Shown: positions 52,839 through 61,669, counted from the first letter of the stretch. The stretch is 64,000 nucleotides of DNA from Clostridiales bacterium UBA4039 (GCA_002382805.1 DGAD01000003.1:17818-81817); one strand, 5' to 3'. Notes: generated by a model from the letters alone, not told the origin. Program-made: numbers and translations.

Positions 52839-52931
52839 AATCCCATAAATACGTTATGAATAAGTGAAAACTGGACACATAATGACTGCTATCGGTGCAG
52901 CTATTCATGCGAGTATAACTTGCTATTAAGT

Positions 52932-52971
52932 ACCTTCAACGGTAACATATGACTACTAAATCGTTGGAGGT
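52932..52971 (+). promoter_or_regulatory. Hairpin sequestering the recombinase ribosome site
   Basis: ACCTTCAACG (52932-52941) pairs with CGTTGGAGGT (52962-52971; one wobble). The 3' arm contains GGAGG, the ribosome site of the gene at 52981, so the structure could hold translation low. Confidence 0.55.
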
Positions 52972-52980
52972 GCTTTTATT

Positions 52981-53829
52981 ATGGAACTAGATTATATTGA
53001 ATTATTTAAAATGTATCTGTATGAACAGGAACGCAGTCAAAATACTATCGATTGCTACAGCAGGGATATTAGGCAGCTTAGGGGGTATACTTCTAATTAT
53101 GGCGATGTGGGGTTGCAGGACTTGGCACAAATAAATTTGACACATTTTTCAAAAGTTTTGAAGTCGAGTGGTCAATCTTATAAGACCATTAATCGAAAGA
53201 TTACATCTATAAATTCATTTTACAAGTTCATGTATGATAAGGGATATGTAGAACATTTACTTTCAGTGAAGCCATTGAAAATTCGTATTGGTAATGAATT
53301 TAAAGGGTTATCCAATCAGGAATTATGGAAGATTAGAACAGTGATTCATAAATCAAATAACAAAATGCATATATGCCTATTCGAATTACTTTACAATACC
53401 GGCATTAGAATATCAGAGTTAGTAAATTTGAATCTTGATTCGATAGCTATATCAGCAAGAAAAGGAAATATCATTGTTTTAGGTAAGGGAGAAGTTGTGC
53501 GAGAGATTCCATTGAACAAAGAGGCTCGCAAGGCAGTAGCGGACTATTTGGAAATAAGACATAAAGTTGAAGGAAATTTGCTAATCGGTCAAAGGGGAAA
53601 TCTTAAACAAAGTGGCGTTAATCGTATTTTGAAGAAATATGGCAATCAGATGGGTATTGAAATATCGGCTCATAAACTAAGACATACATTTGGATTTCAA
53701 TTAGCGCAAAAGAATACTTCTCCATATGTTATTCAGAATCTTTTGGGTCATGCGAATGTAAGTACATCAAGCATATATTGTCAATCAACATCAAGTGAAA
53801 AAATTAAAGCAATAGAATTAATTGATTAG
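52981..53829 (+). CDS. Tyrosine recombinase/integrase (XerC/D-like)
   Basis: A 282-residue tyrosine recombinase. The N-terminal SAM-like/core-binding domain (IELFKMYLYEQERSQNTIDC ... INSFYKFMYDKGYVE) precedes a catalytic domain with complete active-site residues: R143 (TGIRISEL), K169 (VLGKGEVVREIPL), H231/R234 (AHKLRHTFG), H257 (LLGHANV) and nucleophile Y266 (SSIYCQS). The length fits XerC/D and IS/transposon recombinases rather than large phage integrases. Its place between small and large terminase genes is unusual and suggests an inserted element. The ribosome site is occluded by a hairpin. Confidence 0.9.
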   Translation: MELDYIELFKMYLYEQERSQNTIDCYSRDIRQLRGYTSNYGDVGLQDLAQINLTHFSKVLKSSGQSYKTINRKITSINSFYKFMYDKGYVEHLLSVKPLKIRIGNEFKGLSNQELWKIRTVIHKSNNKMHICLFELLYNTGIRISELVNLNLDSIAISARKGNIIVLGKGEVVREIPLNKEARKAVADYLEIRHKVEGNLLIGQRGNLKQSGVNRILKKYGNQMGIEISAHKLRHTFGFQLAQKNTSPYVIQNLLGHANVSTSSIYCQSTSSEKIKAIELID

Positions 53830-53861
53830 AGGGGATAAAAATAAAAGATAAAGAGAATTTA

Positions 53862-55427
53862 ATGTTTGCGTACCTGAAAAAATACTTCTCGCCAACAAAG
53901 ATTAAACAGTTGGTTGAGGAGTTTTCTTTTGCAGAATTACGTAAGTTATTGGGGGAAATGGATATTGAATTTTTTGCTCGGTGCTATTGTCCTAAATACT
54001 TTGATAGGGAGTTTGGGCAGTTCCATCGTGAATTATTCGATGAATTAAAGAAAATGCTAGACACTAAAGGGTCGATTGAATGTTTTGGATTGCCAAGGGA
54101 ACATGGTAAGAGCACAATCAACTCTTTTTTATTGCCATTATATGTAATCTTGTATAACAAGTCACAATTTACATTAATTATTTCAGCAACAGAATCAATA
54201 GCAGTACCATTTTTGGATATGATTAAGTCGGAGCTTGAAGAAAATGAAATGTTGATTGAGGACTTTGGAATACAAAAAGGTAACCGGTGGAACAATAATG
54301 AAATATGGTTAAAAACGTCAAGTGGTGTTGATAGTTGTATTATGATTCGTGGTATTGATGGCTCATTGAGGGGTGTTCATTATAAACAACATAGACCAAC
54401 ATTGGTATTAATTGATGATTTGCTTAAGGATGATACCGTTAGAAGTGAAACCAAACGTGAACAGATTAAGTCAACATTCAGAGATGTTGTTCTGCCAATT
54501 GGGACAAGAGATACGAATATTCTTGTAGTTGGAACGGTAATGCATGAAGAAGATATTATGAGTGACTTGCTGAAAGGTAAAATTGCAGGAGTTCGTAGTA
54601 TTAGAAAATCAGCTATCATCGGATGGTCACCGAGAGATGATTTATGGGGTGAATGGGAAAAACTATATAATGATTTAAATGATGAAGACCGGTTGGAAAC
54701 TGCTAGGTCTTTTTTTGATGCCCGAAAACAGGAAATGTTGGAAGGAACTTCTATATTATGGAAGGAATATCTTGATTATTATTATTTGATGACGAAGAAG
54801 CAGGCTATGGGAGATAGGTCATTTTATAAAGAAATGCAAAATGATCCAAGGTCTTCAGATGAATATATTTTTCAAGAAATAAGTTATTGGGATAAATTAC
54901 TATCATTTTCTGAATTGGAAATTATTATGGCGATTGACCCTGCTATAAAGGCATCAAAACGAAGTGATTATTCTGCTATAACAATTTTAGGTCAACATAG
55001 AAAAACAAAGCAGATTTATGTGATTGATGGTTCGATACATAAAGTGCTGCCAGATGGATTGTTTCAGATTGCCATTGATAAATTGAGGAATTATCCGGTT
55101 GATAGAATTTTATTTGAAACGGTACAGGCTCAGGACTATATCAAAACAAAATTTGAAGAGGAACTATGGAACAATAAAATCTATGTACCAATAGAAGCAG
55201 TCATTCCAAAAGGGAATAAACATGAACGTATTATAAGCCTAGAGCCGGATATTAAGAAATCTCATATTCTTTTCAATGCAGATAATGTAGCGTATAATAG
55301 ACAAGTAAAAGATTATAATAAAAATGCCAAGAATGATGATGCACCGGATAGTTTATATATGGCAGTACAAGGTGTTCAAGGAACGAAGAGGCTGAAGTTT
55401 TATAATAGAGAAAAAGTATTTGTGTAG
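53862..55427 (+). CDS. Phage terminase large subunit
   Basis: A 521-residue TerL that packages DNA into proheads. The ATPase domain has a Walker A-type GLPREHGKST (G76-T85) and Walker B VLIDDLL (D185-D186); the RNase H-like nuclease domain begins with IMAIDPAIKASKRSDYSAI (D359) and ends with an acidic NAKNDDAPDSL segment. The ATG at 53862 has only a weak AAAGAGA ribosome site; an AGGGGAT lies earlier, so the true start may use a rare codon upstream. It is close to the recombinase gene on one side and overlaps no gene on the other. Confidence 0.93.
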   Translation: MFAYLKKYFSPTKIKQLVEEFSFAELRKLLGEMDIEFFARCYCPKYFDREFGQFHRELFDELKKMLDTKGSIECFGLPREHGKSTINSFLLPLYVILYNKSQFTLIISATESIAVPFLDMIKSELEENEMLIEDFGIQKGNRWNNNEIWLKTSSGVDSCIMIRGIDGSLRGVHYKQHRPTLVLIDDLLKDDTVRSETKREQIKSTFRDVVLPIGTRDTNILVVGTVMHEEDIMSDLLKGKIAGVRSIRKSAIIGWSPRDDLWGEWEKLYNDLNDEDRLETARSFFDARKQEMLEGTSILWKEYLDYYYLMTKKQAMGDRSFYKEMQNDPRSSDEYIFQEISYWDKLLSFSELEIIMAIDPAIKASKRSDYSAITILGQHRKTKQIYVIDGSIHKVLPDGLFQIAIDKLRNYPVDRILFETVQAQDYIKTKFEEELWNNKIYVPIEAVIPKGNKHERIISLEPDIKKSHILFNADNVAYNRQVKDYNKNAKNDDAPDSLYMAVQGVQGTKRLKFYNREKVFV

Positions 55428-55440
55428 AGAAGGATTTGAT

Positions 55441-56964
55441 ATGGATGATTTATTAAAGGAATTATATGTTCGTTATGGGAATTTCTTGTATACCGGTAAA
55501 CCGATTAGATCAATTCAAACAGCATTACGGATTTATAAAGAGGGAGCTAAAGATATAAGGGAACTTGAAGAGAAGATAAAAAAATACGAAATTAAAGATT
55601 TCAAACAAAAAATGAATGGAGAATATAGCGAACTGGTTGAAGAGATGAAGTTCACACAACCATGTTCCTTTTCGATGCAAATGATCTATATTTGGCTAGT
55701 CCTGGATTCAATGGATGAAGAGTTTTTTAATGTAATAAATATTGAGAAATTGCGATTATATCAGATAGTACAGTCCATTACATTTTATTTATTATTTCTA
55801 CAAACTGATGCTTTTTCAGATATAAGATTATCTCAAAATGCTCGAAAATTTATTTTTGGTCGAGAAGATTTCTATATAGGTCTTACAGAAGCAAAAAAAG
55901 TATGTTGGAGCATATCTGAGGAAGATTTTTATAAATTTCAAAATTTATTTGCTTTTGATATTAATAAAAATGATGTTGAAGAACTTAATGAAGTTCAGCT
56001 ATTTTTAGAAGGTGAAAGTGTATTTTTGCTATGGATAAATGATTTCTTAGAATATATATTACTTGATATTGAAAAGAAGTATCTAAATTGGTCAAAATCT
56101 GAAAAGTATTCAAATGATAAAGGATTCGGATTTGAGAGAATGGTTTATGGATTTACATCACAATTTTTTGAAAACATAAAGTGTAATGTATTTTATCATG
56201 AGAAGAATAAAAAATCAGAACTTGATATTATTATTGAAGATGGAAAATATTTAATTATTGTTGAATGTAAATCAGGAACAATAGATTTAGGAAATGCTTC
56301 TTCAAATAAGGAGATTAAGATAAAGGTTAATAATAAGCTTAAGAAAGCTTATAAAACACTTGATAGAATAGCCAATTATATTGATAAAAATGACATAATT
56401 GAATTTGTAGATAAAAATAATATGATTTTATTCAAAGCGCAAAAAAAAGACTATGAAATTATTTATCTACATTTGTCAATGTATTCGATGGATTCGATAG
56501 CTTCAAGTATTCATATTTTGAATGATAAATATTTTGTATCTACGGAGATACCTAAATTAACTTTATCATTTGAACACTTTTTAGCTATATGTATAGATTG
56601 TTTTGAAAAGAAAACGTCGATTGGTAAGTACTTAGTGAATAGAAGAGATTTATTAGTAAAATACCCAGAAATGAAATTTGACAATAATGAGCTTGATTTA
56701 TACTATCAATTAACAAATAGATCAATGCTTCAAGATTTTATAAAAGATCAATTGTTTGATAATTTCAATAATGATATAAGATTTACCTCAACATTTAAAG
56801 ATTCTCAGGGGAAAGATACGCGACCTGCAAGTACTCTTCTTAGGCAGATGGAAAATAGGCTGTTTTCTATGATTATTGACCTGGGAAAACGTTCATTTGG
56901 TTTAAATAAAAGGTATATTAATTATATGAATCAATATTTAAGAAAAGAGAAGAACAATTATTAA
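55441..56964 (+). CDS. PD-(D/E)XK nuclease-like protein, phage cargo
   Basis: A 507-residue protein from ATG 55441 (GAAGGA upstream). A central segment has the signature of restriction-endonuclease-fold enzymes: E in GFGFERMVYGF, D262 in KSELDIIIEDG, and E275-x-K277 in LIIVECKSGTIDLG. The N- and C-terminal parts are helical and unrecognised; it is AT-rich and Lys/Asn-rich compared with the structural genes. It lies between TerL and portal, which are adjacent in most phages, so it is probably an acquired gene. A role in inter-phage competition or host defence is inference. Confidence 0.65.
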   Translation: MDDLLKELYVRYGNFLYTGKPIRSIQTALRIYKEGAKDIRELEEKIKKYEIKDFKQKMNGEYSELVEEMKFTQPCSFSMQMIYIWLVLDSMDEEFFNVINIEKLRLYQIVQSITFYLLFLQTDAFSDIRLSQNARKFIFGREDFYIGLTEAKKVCWSISEEDFYKFQNLFAFDINKNDVEELNEVQLFLEGESVFLLWINDFLEYILLDIEKKYLNWSKSEKYSNDKGFGFERMVYGFTSQFFENIKCNVFYHEKNKKSELDIIIEDGKYLIIVECKSGTIDLGNASSNKEIKIKVNNKLKKAYKTLDRIANYIDKNDIIEFVDKNNMILFKAQKKDYEIIYLHLSMYSMDSIASSIHILNDKYFVSTEIPKLTLSFEHFLAICIDCFEKKTSIGKYLVNRRDLLVKYPEMKFDNNELDLYYQLTNRSMLQDFIKDQLFDNFNNDIRFTSTFKDSQGKDTRPASTLLRQMENRLFSMIIDLGKRSFGLNKRYINYMNQYLRKEKNNY

Positions 56965-56989
56965 AAAACAATAAAACACTTGTAATAAA

Positions 56990-57100
56990 GGTGAGTATAT
57001 AGTAGTATCTGTTTATAGCTAGTCATCCTTTCACGTGCGTCTAAGCACATATATGACTAGACTATAACCCTTATTAATTATTTATACTCCCCTCATCAAA
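56990..57100 (+). ncRNA. Candidate structured RNA between nuclease and portal genes
   Basis: Nested complementarity: GAGTATA (56993-56999) with TATACTC (57083-57089); TTATAG (57013-57018) with CTATAA (57062-57067); TAGTCAT (57020-57026) with ATGACTA (57053-57059); and an apical GTGC/GCAC hairpin (57035-57048). The arms share one axis, giving an interrupted stem of about 24 pairs. No ORF is present. It is followed by a terminator, as for an independent RNA or leader. No known RNA family was recognised. Confidence 0.45.
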
Positions 57101-57127
57101 GGAAGCTCTCGGAGCTTCTTTTACTTT
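57101..57127 (+). terminator. Terminator/attenuator before the portal gene
   Basis: GAAGCTC / GAGCTTC perfect 7-bp stem with loop TCG, followed by TTTTACTTT. Confidence 0.75.
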
Positions 57128-57159
57128 GCAGTTTTTTATTGAATGGGGGATGAGAAGTA

Positions 57160-58449
57160 TTGGAAATAAATAAAGAATTAATAGTAGAATTAGTCGGTGA
57201 GCTTCGATCTAAACGGTCGGGGCTCTTTTTATATCAGCAATATTATGAAGGAAAGCATGATATTGTTCGAAGTTACGCCATGCAGGAAGCTAGAAGTAAC
57301 ATTAAGGTGGTCTGCAACTTTCCAAAGAAATTTATTGAAGAGGAAATATCCTATACATTAGCCAATCCGGTGAATTACATTTCTTCTAATGATGATGTAA
57401 CCGTTCTGGATAACATCGACTTAGCTTTCTCCACTTGGGAAAAAGTACATAACATTGAGTTGTTGAAACAAGCTTTGATATTTGGAGAAGCTTATGAACT
57501 GAATTATATTAATCAAGAGGGCGAGTTTCGTGCAGCAGTCTATTCGCCAAGGGATATGTTGATTGTTGAGAATGAAACGGTGGATAAGTCGGTAATAATT
57601 GCTATCCATCTGTTTACAAAAAACAGTCTGGATGATACCGAGTTTTTGGATGTGTATATTGGAAAACGGATTTATCATTATGAAGTGGATTTAGGGTATG
57701 AATATGGACTAAAAGAATTAGGAGAAGATAGTCATATATTTAATGGTGTACCGGTATCAGTGTGTAAAGCGAACTTGGAATCCATGAGTATGATTGATGA
57801 TATTAAAACACTCAATGACAGTTACAATAATGTCTTAAGTGACTTGGTGAATGAAGTATCCGATTTTAGAAATGCATTTTTAACCATTGTCGGTGCTGAG
57901 TTAGAAAAAGATGATGTGGGTCGACTAAAGGAAGAGGGCATTATTCAAATCCCAAAAGATGCAAAAGTGGATTTCTTGATTAAAAATATCAATGATTCTT
58001 TCGTTCAGGGATTATTGACGACCCTTGAGAAGAAGATATATCAAATGGCGAGTCATATTGATACGAATGAGAAGATTCAAGCCAATACATCAAGTTTGGC
58101 ATTACGAAGCCGCTTGATATCATTAGAAAATAAATGTTCCTTATTACAGGCGATGCTTGAAATGACCATTAGAGAGCGATTGAAACGGTTCTTTGCATTT
58201 TTAAAAGTACAAAGTGGTGTTGACTATGATTATCGAAGGATTAAATTGAAGTTTACCAGTAACGTCCCAACAGACTTAGCGGTGACAGCTCAGGTTATTA
58301 CCCAGTTGCAGAACACGATATCTCAAGAAACAGCATTATCTTTATTACCATTTGTTGAAAATCCAAAACTGGAATTGGAACGATATCTGAAAGAGCAGGA
58401 ACGATATGGTGAATCCTTATTAAGTGAGGCACAAAATGAGTCTGCGTAG
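57160..58449 (+). CDS. Phage portal protein (SPP1 gp6-like)
   Basis: A 429-residue portal starting at TTG with GGGGGATGAG upstream. Family traits are the QQYYEGKHDI block, VCNFPKKFIEEEISYTLANP, GEAYELNYI, a long C-terminal helical clip/wing region with SLALRSRLISLENKC and QAMLEMTIRERLKRFF. Portals form the dodecameric DNA entry ring at the capsid vertex. The call is further supported by the next gene, an SPP1 gp7-like minor head protein that overlaps it by 14 bases. A terminator-like hairpin lies within its first 75 bases of coding sequence. Confidence 0.9.
   Translation: MEINKELIVELVGELRSKRSGLFLYQQYYEGKHDIVRSYAMQEARSNIKVVCNFPKKFIEEEISYTLANPVNYISSNDDVTVLDNIDLAFSTWEKVHNIELLKQALIFGEAYELNYINQEGEFRAAVYSPRDMLIVENETVDKSVIIAIHLFTKNSLDDTEFLDVYIGKRIYHYEVDLGYEYGLKELGEDSHIFNGVPVSVCKANLESMSMIDDIKTLNDSYNNVLSDLVNEVSDFRNAFLTIVGAELEKDDVGRLKEEGIIQIPKDAKVDFLIKNINDSFVQGLLTTLEKKIYQMASHIDTNEKIQANTSSLALRSRLISLENKCSLLQAMLEMTIRERLKRFFAFLKVQSGVDYDYRRIKLKFTSNVPTDLAVTAQVITQLQNTISQETALSLLPFVENPKLELERYLKEQERYGESLLSEAQNESA
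57199..57230 (+). terminator. Terminator-like hairpin inside the portal coding region
   Basis: GAGCTTCGATC (57199-57209) pairs over all 11 positions (with G-U pairs) with GGTCGGGGCTC (57215-57225), loop TAAAC, followed by TTTTT (57226-57230). It could act as an intragenic attenuator unless antitermination occurs. Confidence 0.55.
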
Positions 58450-59320
58450 GGACGTTCAGGATTTAAGAGAAGAGATGGAAAAATATGGTGGTAAGGGTAT
58501 GGACGTTGTATATAAAGCCTACAAAAAAAGTCTTGAATTGATACAGATGCAAATCGCTAGAATATATATGGATTATTCGAAAGATGGGGAACTGCTTCTT
58601 AGCAGACGACAACGATTTACTATTCTGAAACGTTTGGAAGAACAGATTAAGGAACAAGCTGATATTCTTGGTAAACTTGATGAACAAACGACAACTGAAT
58701 TATTGAAAGAAATCTATGAAGAAAGTTTTTATAAAGCCGCTTATATGATAGATAAAGGTTTAGAGATGAGCATTAATGTTGCTATCATTCGACCGGAGTT
58801 TATTCAAGCGGCTGTTTTTATGCCCATTGAAGGTGAGAAGTTTTCAGACCGAATATGGACAAATAAAGAGAAGTTGGTTAAGAAATTAAGAAGTGAAATC
58901 GAAAGGGGTATGATACAAGGGGATTCTATAGATAAAATGGCAAGACGAATAAGACGTACATTTGGTTCCAGTGCATATGAATCAAAGCGATTGATGCGAA
59001 CTGAGATGGCTAGATGTATGACCATGGCACAAGATAAGGTTTATAAGGAAAGCGGTGTTGTAAAACAAATTTTATTTGATGCAACCCTTGACCAGAAAAC
59101 TTCGGATATATGTCAGGAGCGTGATGGGCATCTGTATGATATCGAATCGGATTATCCAAAACCACCATTACATCCTAATTGTAGAAGTTGTATTGTGCCA
59201 GTGGTTGATGGATGGTCACCAACAAAGAAACGTGAAAATATGAAAAATAGTAATGATGAGAAACCACTGATTGACTATTCAAGTTATGAGACTTGGAAAG
59301 CATCAAAAAATATTGATTAA
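58436..59320 (+). CDS. Phage minor head protein (Mu gpF/SPP1 gp7-like)
   Basis: A 294-residue protein from ATG 58436, preferred over an in-frame GTG at 58424 that lies in the ribosome site. The C-terminal half has the Mu F-like signature: RLMRTEMARCMTMAQ, FDATLDQKTSDICQERDG and the zinc-like PLHPNCRSCIVPVV. Such proteins associate with the portal and enter the head in low copy; in SPP1 gp7 affects DNA ejection. The four-base-plus overlap with the portal gene shows coupling. Confidence 0.88.
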   Translation: MSLRRDVQDLREEMEKYGGKGMDVVYKAYKKSLELIQMQIARIYMDYSKDGELLLSRRQRFTILKRLEEQIKEQADILGKLDEQTTTELLKEIYEESFYKAAYMIDKGLEMSINVAIIRPEFIQAAVFMPIEGEKFSDRIWTNKEKLVKKLRSEIERGMIQGDSIDKMARRIRRTFGSSAYESKRLMRTEMARCMTMAQDKVYKESGVVKQILFDATLDQKTSDICQERDGHLYDIESDYPKPPLHPNCRSCIVPVVDGWSPTKKRENMKNSNDEKPLIDYSSYETWKASKNID

Positions 59321-59384
59321 TCTTGAGGGATGAGAATTATAACCGATGGGGATAAGCACATCACTCAAACTGGGAGGATAAATA

Positions 59385-59948
59385 ATGGAAGAAAATGTAA
59401 ATGAAGTAACAGAGGTTGAAGAAGTAACGGGTGACAATCAGGATCAAAATAATCAAGCCAGCATTAATGTAGAAGAATTAATTGATAATCCTGAATTCAA
59501 AAAGTTTATGGAGTCTTATGCGGACAAACGTGTAACGGATGCAGTGAAGACAACAACTAAAAAATTGAAAGCGACCTATGAAAAAGAAAAGAAGGAAGCA
59601 CAAATGTCCCAAGAAGAGATTCTTCAACAAAAAGAGAAAGAGCTATATGAACGTGAATTGAAGCTTGAAAAGATTGCTTATTTCAAAGAGAAAGACTATG
59701 CCCTAGATTTATTAGATTATGTCGATGGAGAAACCATTGAAGATATTCAAGAAAAGGCAGATGGGTTACAGTCGGTTTTAGAACAGGTGATTGAAAAGGC
59801 AGTGAATGAACGATTAAAAGATGGGTACGTTCCACCAAAGTCGACAAGCAAAGGAACTAAAGAAGAGAGTATTGGGTTGAAATTGGCGAAGCAAGTATCT
59901 GGACGTCAAAAGTCAACAGAAGAACAACAACAAGTATATTTTAAATAG
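59385..59948 (+). CDS. Capsid scaffolding protein (DUF4355-like)
   Basis: A 187-residue, highly charged protein. An acidic N-terminus (NEVTEVEEVTGDNQDQ) is followed by a long coiled coil (KATYEKEKKEAQ ... QKEKELYERELKLEKIAYFK) and a disordered C-terminus with VPPKSTSKGTKE. This is the standard scaffold layout in Firmicute siphoviruses, and it lies just before the decoration and major capsid genes. Scaffold guides prohead assembly and leaves before or during packaging. The ribosome site is GGGAGG. Confidence 0.85.
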   Translation: MEENVNEVTEVEEVTGDNQDQNNQASINVEELIDNPEFKKFMESYADKRVTDAVKTTTKKLKATYEKEKKEAQMSQEEILQQKEKELYERELKLEKIAYFKEKDYALDLLDYVDGETIEDIQEKADGLQSVLEQVIEKAVNERLKDGYVPPKSTSKGTKEESIGLKLAKQVSGRQKSTEEQQQVYFK

Positions 59949-59959
59949 GGGGATGAATT

Positions 59960-60340
59960 ATGAGATTCGTAGAAACAGATTACAGTAACAAAAAAGAGAT
60001 ATTAAAGTTTATAGACCACTATGTAGCCATTGGGGTTATGGTGGATGATACCGACATCACAGCTGATGAGGATGGAAAGAAGATTGTAGCAGCAGGAACC
60101 ATTGTTGGGGGAGCATCTCAATCAGCATTAGCAAATAGTACAGAACCGGTAGCAAAGAAAAATACACAAGGAACCGATGCAACCGAAGCAGAAGGTATTT
60201 TATTAGAAGATGTAGACGTTACCTATGGTAATGCGTCAGGAGCCATGATTATTCATGGATTTATTGATGTGAACAAATTACCGGAAGCACCGGCAGCCGA
60301 TGCCGTCACAGCACTTAGACAGATTACATTTATAGGGTAA
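59960..60340 (+). CDS. Head decoration/fibre-like protein
   Basis: A 126-residue protein with an N-terminal FVETDYSNKKEILKFIDHYV segment and a beta-rich, Gly/Ala-rich middle (IVAAGTIVGGASQSALANS, VDVTYGNASGAMIIHGFIDV). It lies between the scaffold and major capsid genes, where phages of this type encode a capsid-stabilising or decoration protein. Specific homology is not certain; the call depends partly on position and on the GxIVGG-type fold similarity to lambda gpD-like decoration proteins. Confidence 0.65.
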   Translation: MRFVETDYSNKKEILKFIDHYVAIGVMVDDTDITADEDGKKIVAAGTIVGGASQSALANSTEPVAKKNTQGTDATEAEGILLEDVDVTYGNASGAMIIHGFIDVNKLPEAPAADAVTALRQITFIG

Positions 60341-60356
60341 AAGATAGGGGGATTTT

Positions 60357-61409
60357 ATGAGTACAATATATGATTTAGTGAATGCAAAAGAGATTAGTGT
60401 ATATTACAACAATAACCCAAGTAATGATATTCCATACTTGGGAGCCACATTATTTCCATCAAAGAAACAATTAGGATTAGACCTTTCATGGATTAAAGGT
60501 TCAAATGGATTACCTGTGGCATTACAGCCAAGTGCCTTTGATACGAAAGCGACCATTCGTGACCGTATTGGTTTCTCGAAGGTGGAAACAGAAATGCCAT
60601 TCTTTAGAGAAGCTATGCGTATTGGTGAAAAGGAACGACAAGAGATTAATAAGGTAGCAGGCTCAGCGAATGCGGATTACTTGATGCCATTGATTGAAAA
60701 GATTTATGATGATGCCAACAACCTAGTAAGGGGGGCAGAAGTCAATAATGAACGTATGCGTATGCAATTATTGTCTACCGGTAAGATTTCAATTGTTGCT
60801 AATCATGTAGCTTACGATTATGACTTTAAATTTAGTGCCGATAATCAAGAAACGCTATTAACAACAGCTCGTTGGTCAGATACAGCTAATTCAACACCGG
60901 TTCAAGATATCATGAGATGGCAACAAGTGGTGGAAGATACCGTGGGTGAAAAACCAAGCAGAGCGGTATGTTCACTCAAAACTTGGGGATATTTGATGGC
61001 AAATGAAAGTATTCGATTAGATATGAATCCAATTGGTGGCACTAATATTATTATGACCGATGCCATGTTAAAGCAATACTTTCAAGCTAAGCTTGGATTG
61101 GCTGTAGCTGTATACAATAAGAAATACGCATTACAAGATGGTACGACCCATCAATTCTTTCCAGATGATGTGTTTACGCTATTGCCAGAAGGAAATCTTG
61201 GTAATACGTATTATGGTACAACACCAGAAGAAAGTGATTTGATGAGCGGTGGAACAGATGCAGTGGTTGAAATTGTAAATACCGGTGTGGCAGTAACAAC
61301 ACTTAAAATACCACATCCGGTCAATGTTGAAACCATTGTCAGTGAAATTGCATTACCTAGTTTTGAACGTATTAATTCAGTGTTTATTGCGACCGTCCAC
61401 ACAGCATAG
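60357..61409 (+). CDS. Major capsid protein (gpE/HK97 fold)
   Basis: A 350-residue capsid protein of the phage_cap_E group. Conserved parts include the N-terminal TIYDLVNAKEISVYYN, the YLGATLFPSKKQLGLDLSWIKG segment, FDTKATIRDRIGFSKVETEMPFFRE (long flexible E-loop region), and the RWQQVVEDTVGEKPSRAV and FPDDVFTLLPEG-like parts of the A domain. It is preceded by scaffold and decoration genes and followed by a strong terminator hairpin, which would give more capsid mRNA than distal transcripts. Confidence 0.9.
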   Translation: MSTIYDLVNAKEISVYYNNNPSNDIPYLGATLFPSKKQLGLDLSWIKGSNGLPVALQPSAFDTKATIRDRIGFSKVETEMPFFREAMRIGEKERQEINKVAGSANADYLMPLIEKIYDDANNLVRGAEVNNERMRMQLLSTGKISIVANHVAYDYDFKFSADNQETLLTTARWSDTANSTPVQDIMRWQQVVEDTVGEKPSRAVCSLKTWGYLMANESIRLDMNPIGGTNIIMTDAMLKQYFQAKLGLAVAVYNKKYALQDGTTHQFFPDDVFTLLPEGNLGNTYYGTTPEESDLMSGGTDAVVEIVNTGVAVTTLKIPHPVNVETIVSEIALPSFERINSVFIATVHTA

Positions 61410-61456
61410 TAATAAGTGAGCGAACAAAAGGATAAGGAAACGAGTCAATGAAGTTA

Positions 61457-61485
61457 GGGCTGTACCAGATGGTGCAGTCCTTTTT
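61457..61485 (+). terminator. Terminator/attenuator after the major capsid gene
   Basis: GGGCTGTACC / GGTGCAGTCC, ten pairs including two wobbles, loop AGAT, followed by TTTTT; the next ribosome site AATGGGGG begins three bases later. Confidence 0.75.
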
Positions 61486-61501
61486 AAATGGGGGAATAAA
61501 A

Positions 61502-61669
61502 GTGGCAGAAGAAAAGAAAACTACAAAACAAACCTATGTATGGGTTGAAGTATTAAAAAATATCAAGTATGGCAAAGAAATCTATCAAAAAGGACAAAAG
61601 ATACAATTAGCACCGATTCATGCCAATATGTTAGCTAAAGATGGCTACGTCAAGAAATCAGGTGATTAA
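61502..61669 (+). CDS. Small phage protein after major capsid
   Basis: A 55-residue protein from GTG 61502 with GGGGGA ten bases upstream; the open frame extends back to 61448 through a terminator hairpin, so the GTG is preferred. Sequence: basic Lys-rich start (AEEKKTTKQTYVWVEVLKN), then IKYGKEIYQKGQKIQLAPIH and a C-terminal helix. It resembles short SH3-like head-tail joining proteins (DUF7210/Gp-type) found after the capsid gene, but the family is not certain. Its stop overlaps the next start. Confidence 0.6.
   Translation: MAEEKKTTKQTYVWVEVLKNIKYGKEIYQKGQKIQLAPIHANMLAKDGYVKKSGD

Noticed and set aside
53074..53092. TTAGGGGGTATAC in the recombinase gene, similar to the tandem repeat at 47191
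   Set aside because: It has an extra G, is inside coding sequence encoding a normal stretch of the protein, and occurs singly; probably chance.
52981..53829. Recombinase as the prophage integrase marking the left end
   Set aside because: It lies in the middle of the packaging genes, well inside the element, and has the size of XerC/D or transposon recombinases; the true integrase is probably outside the window.
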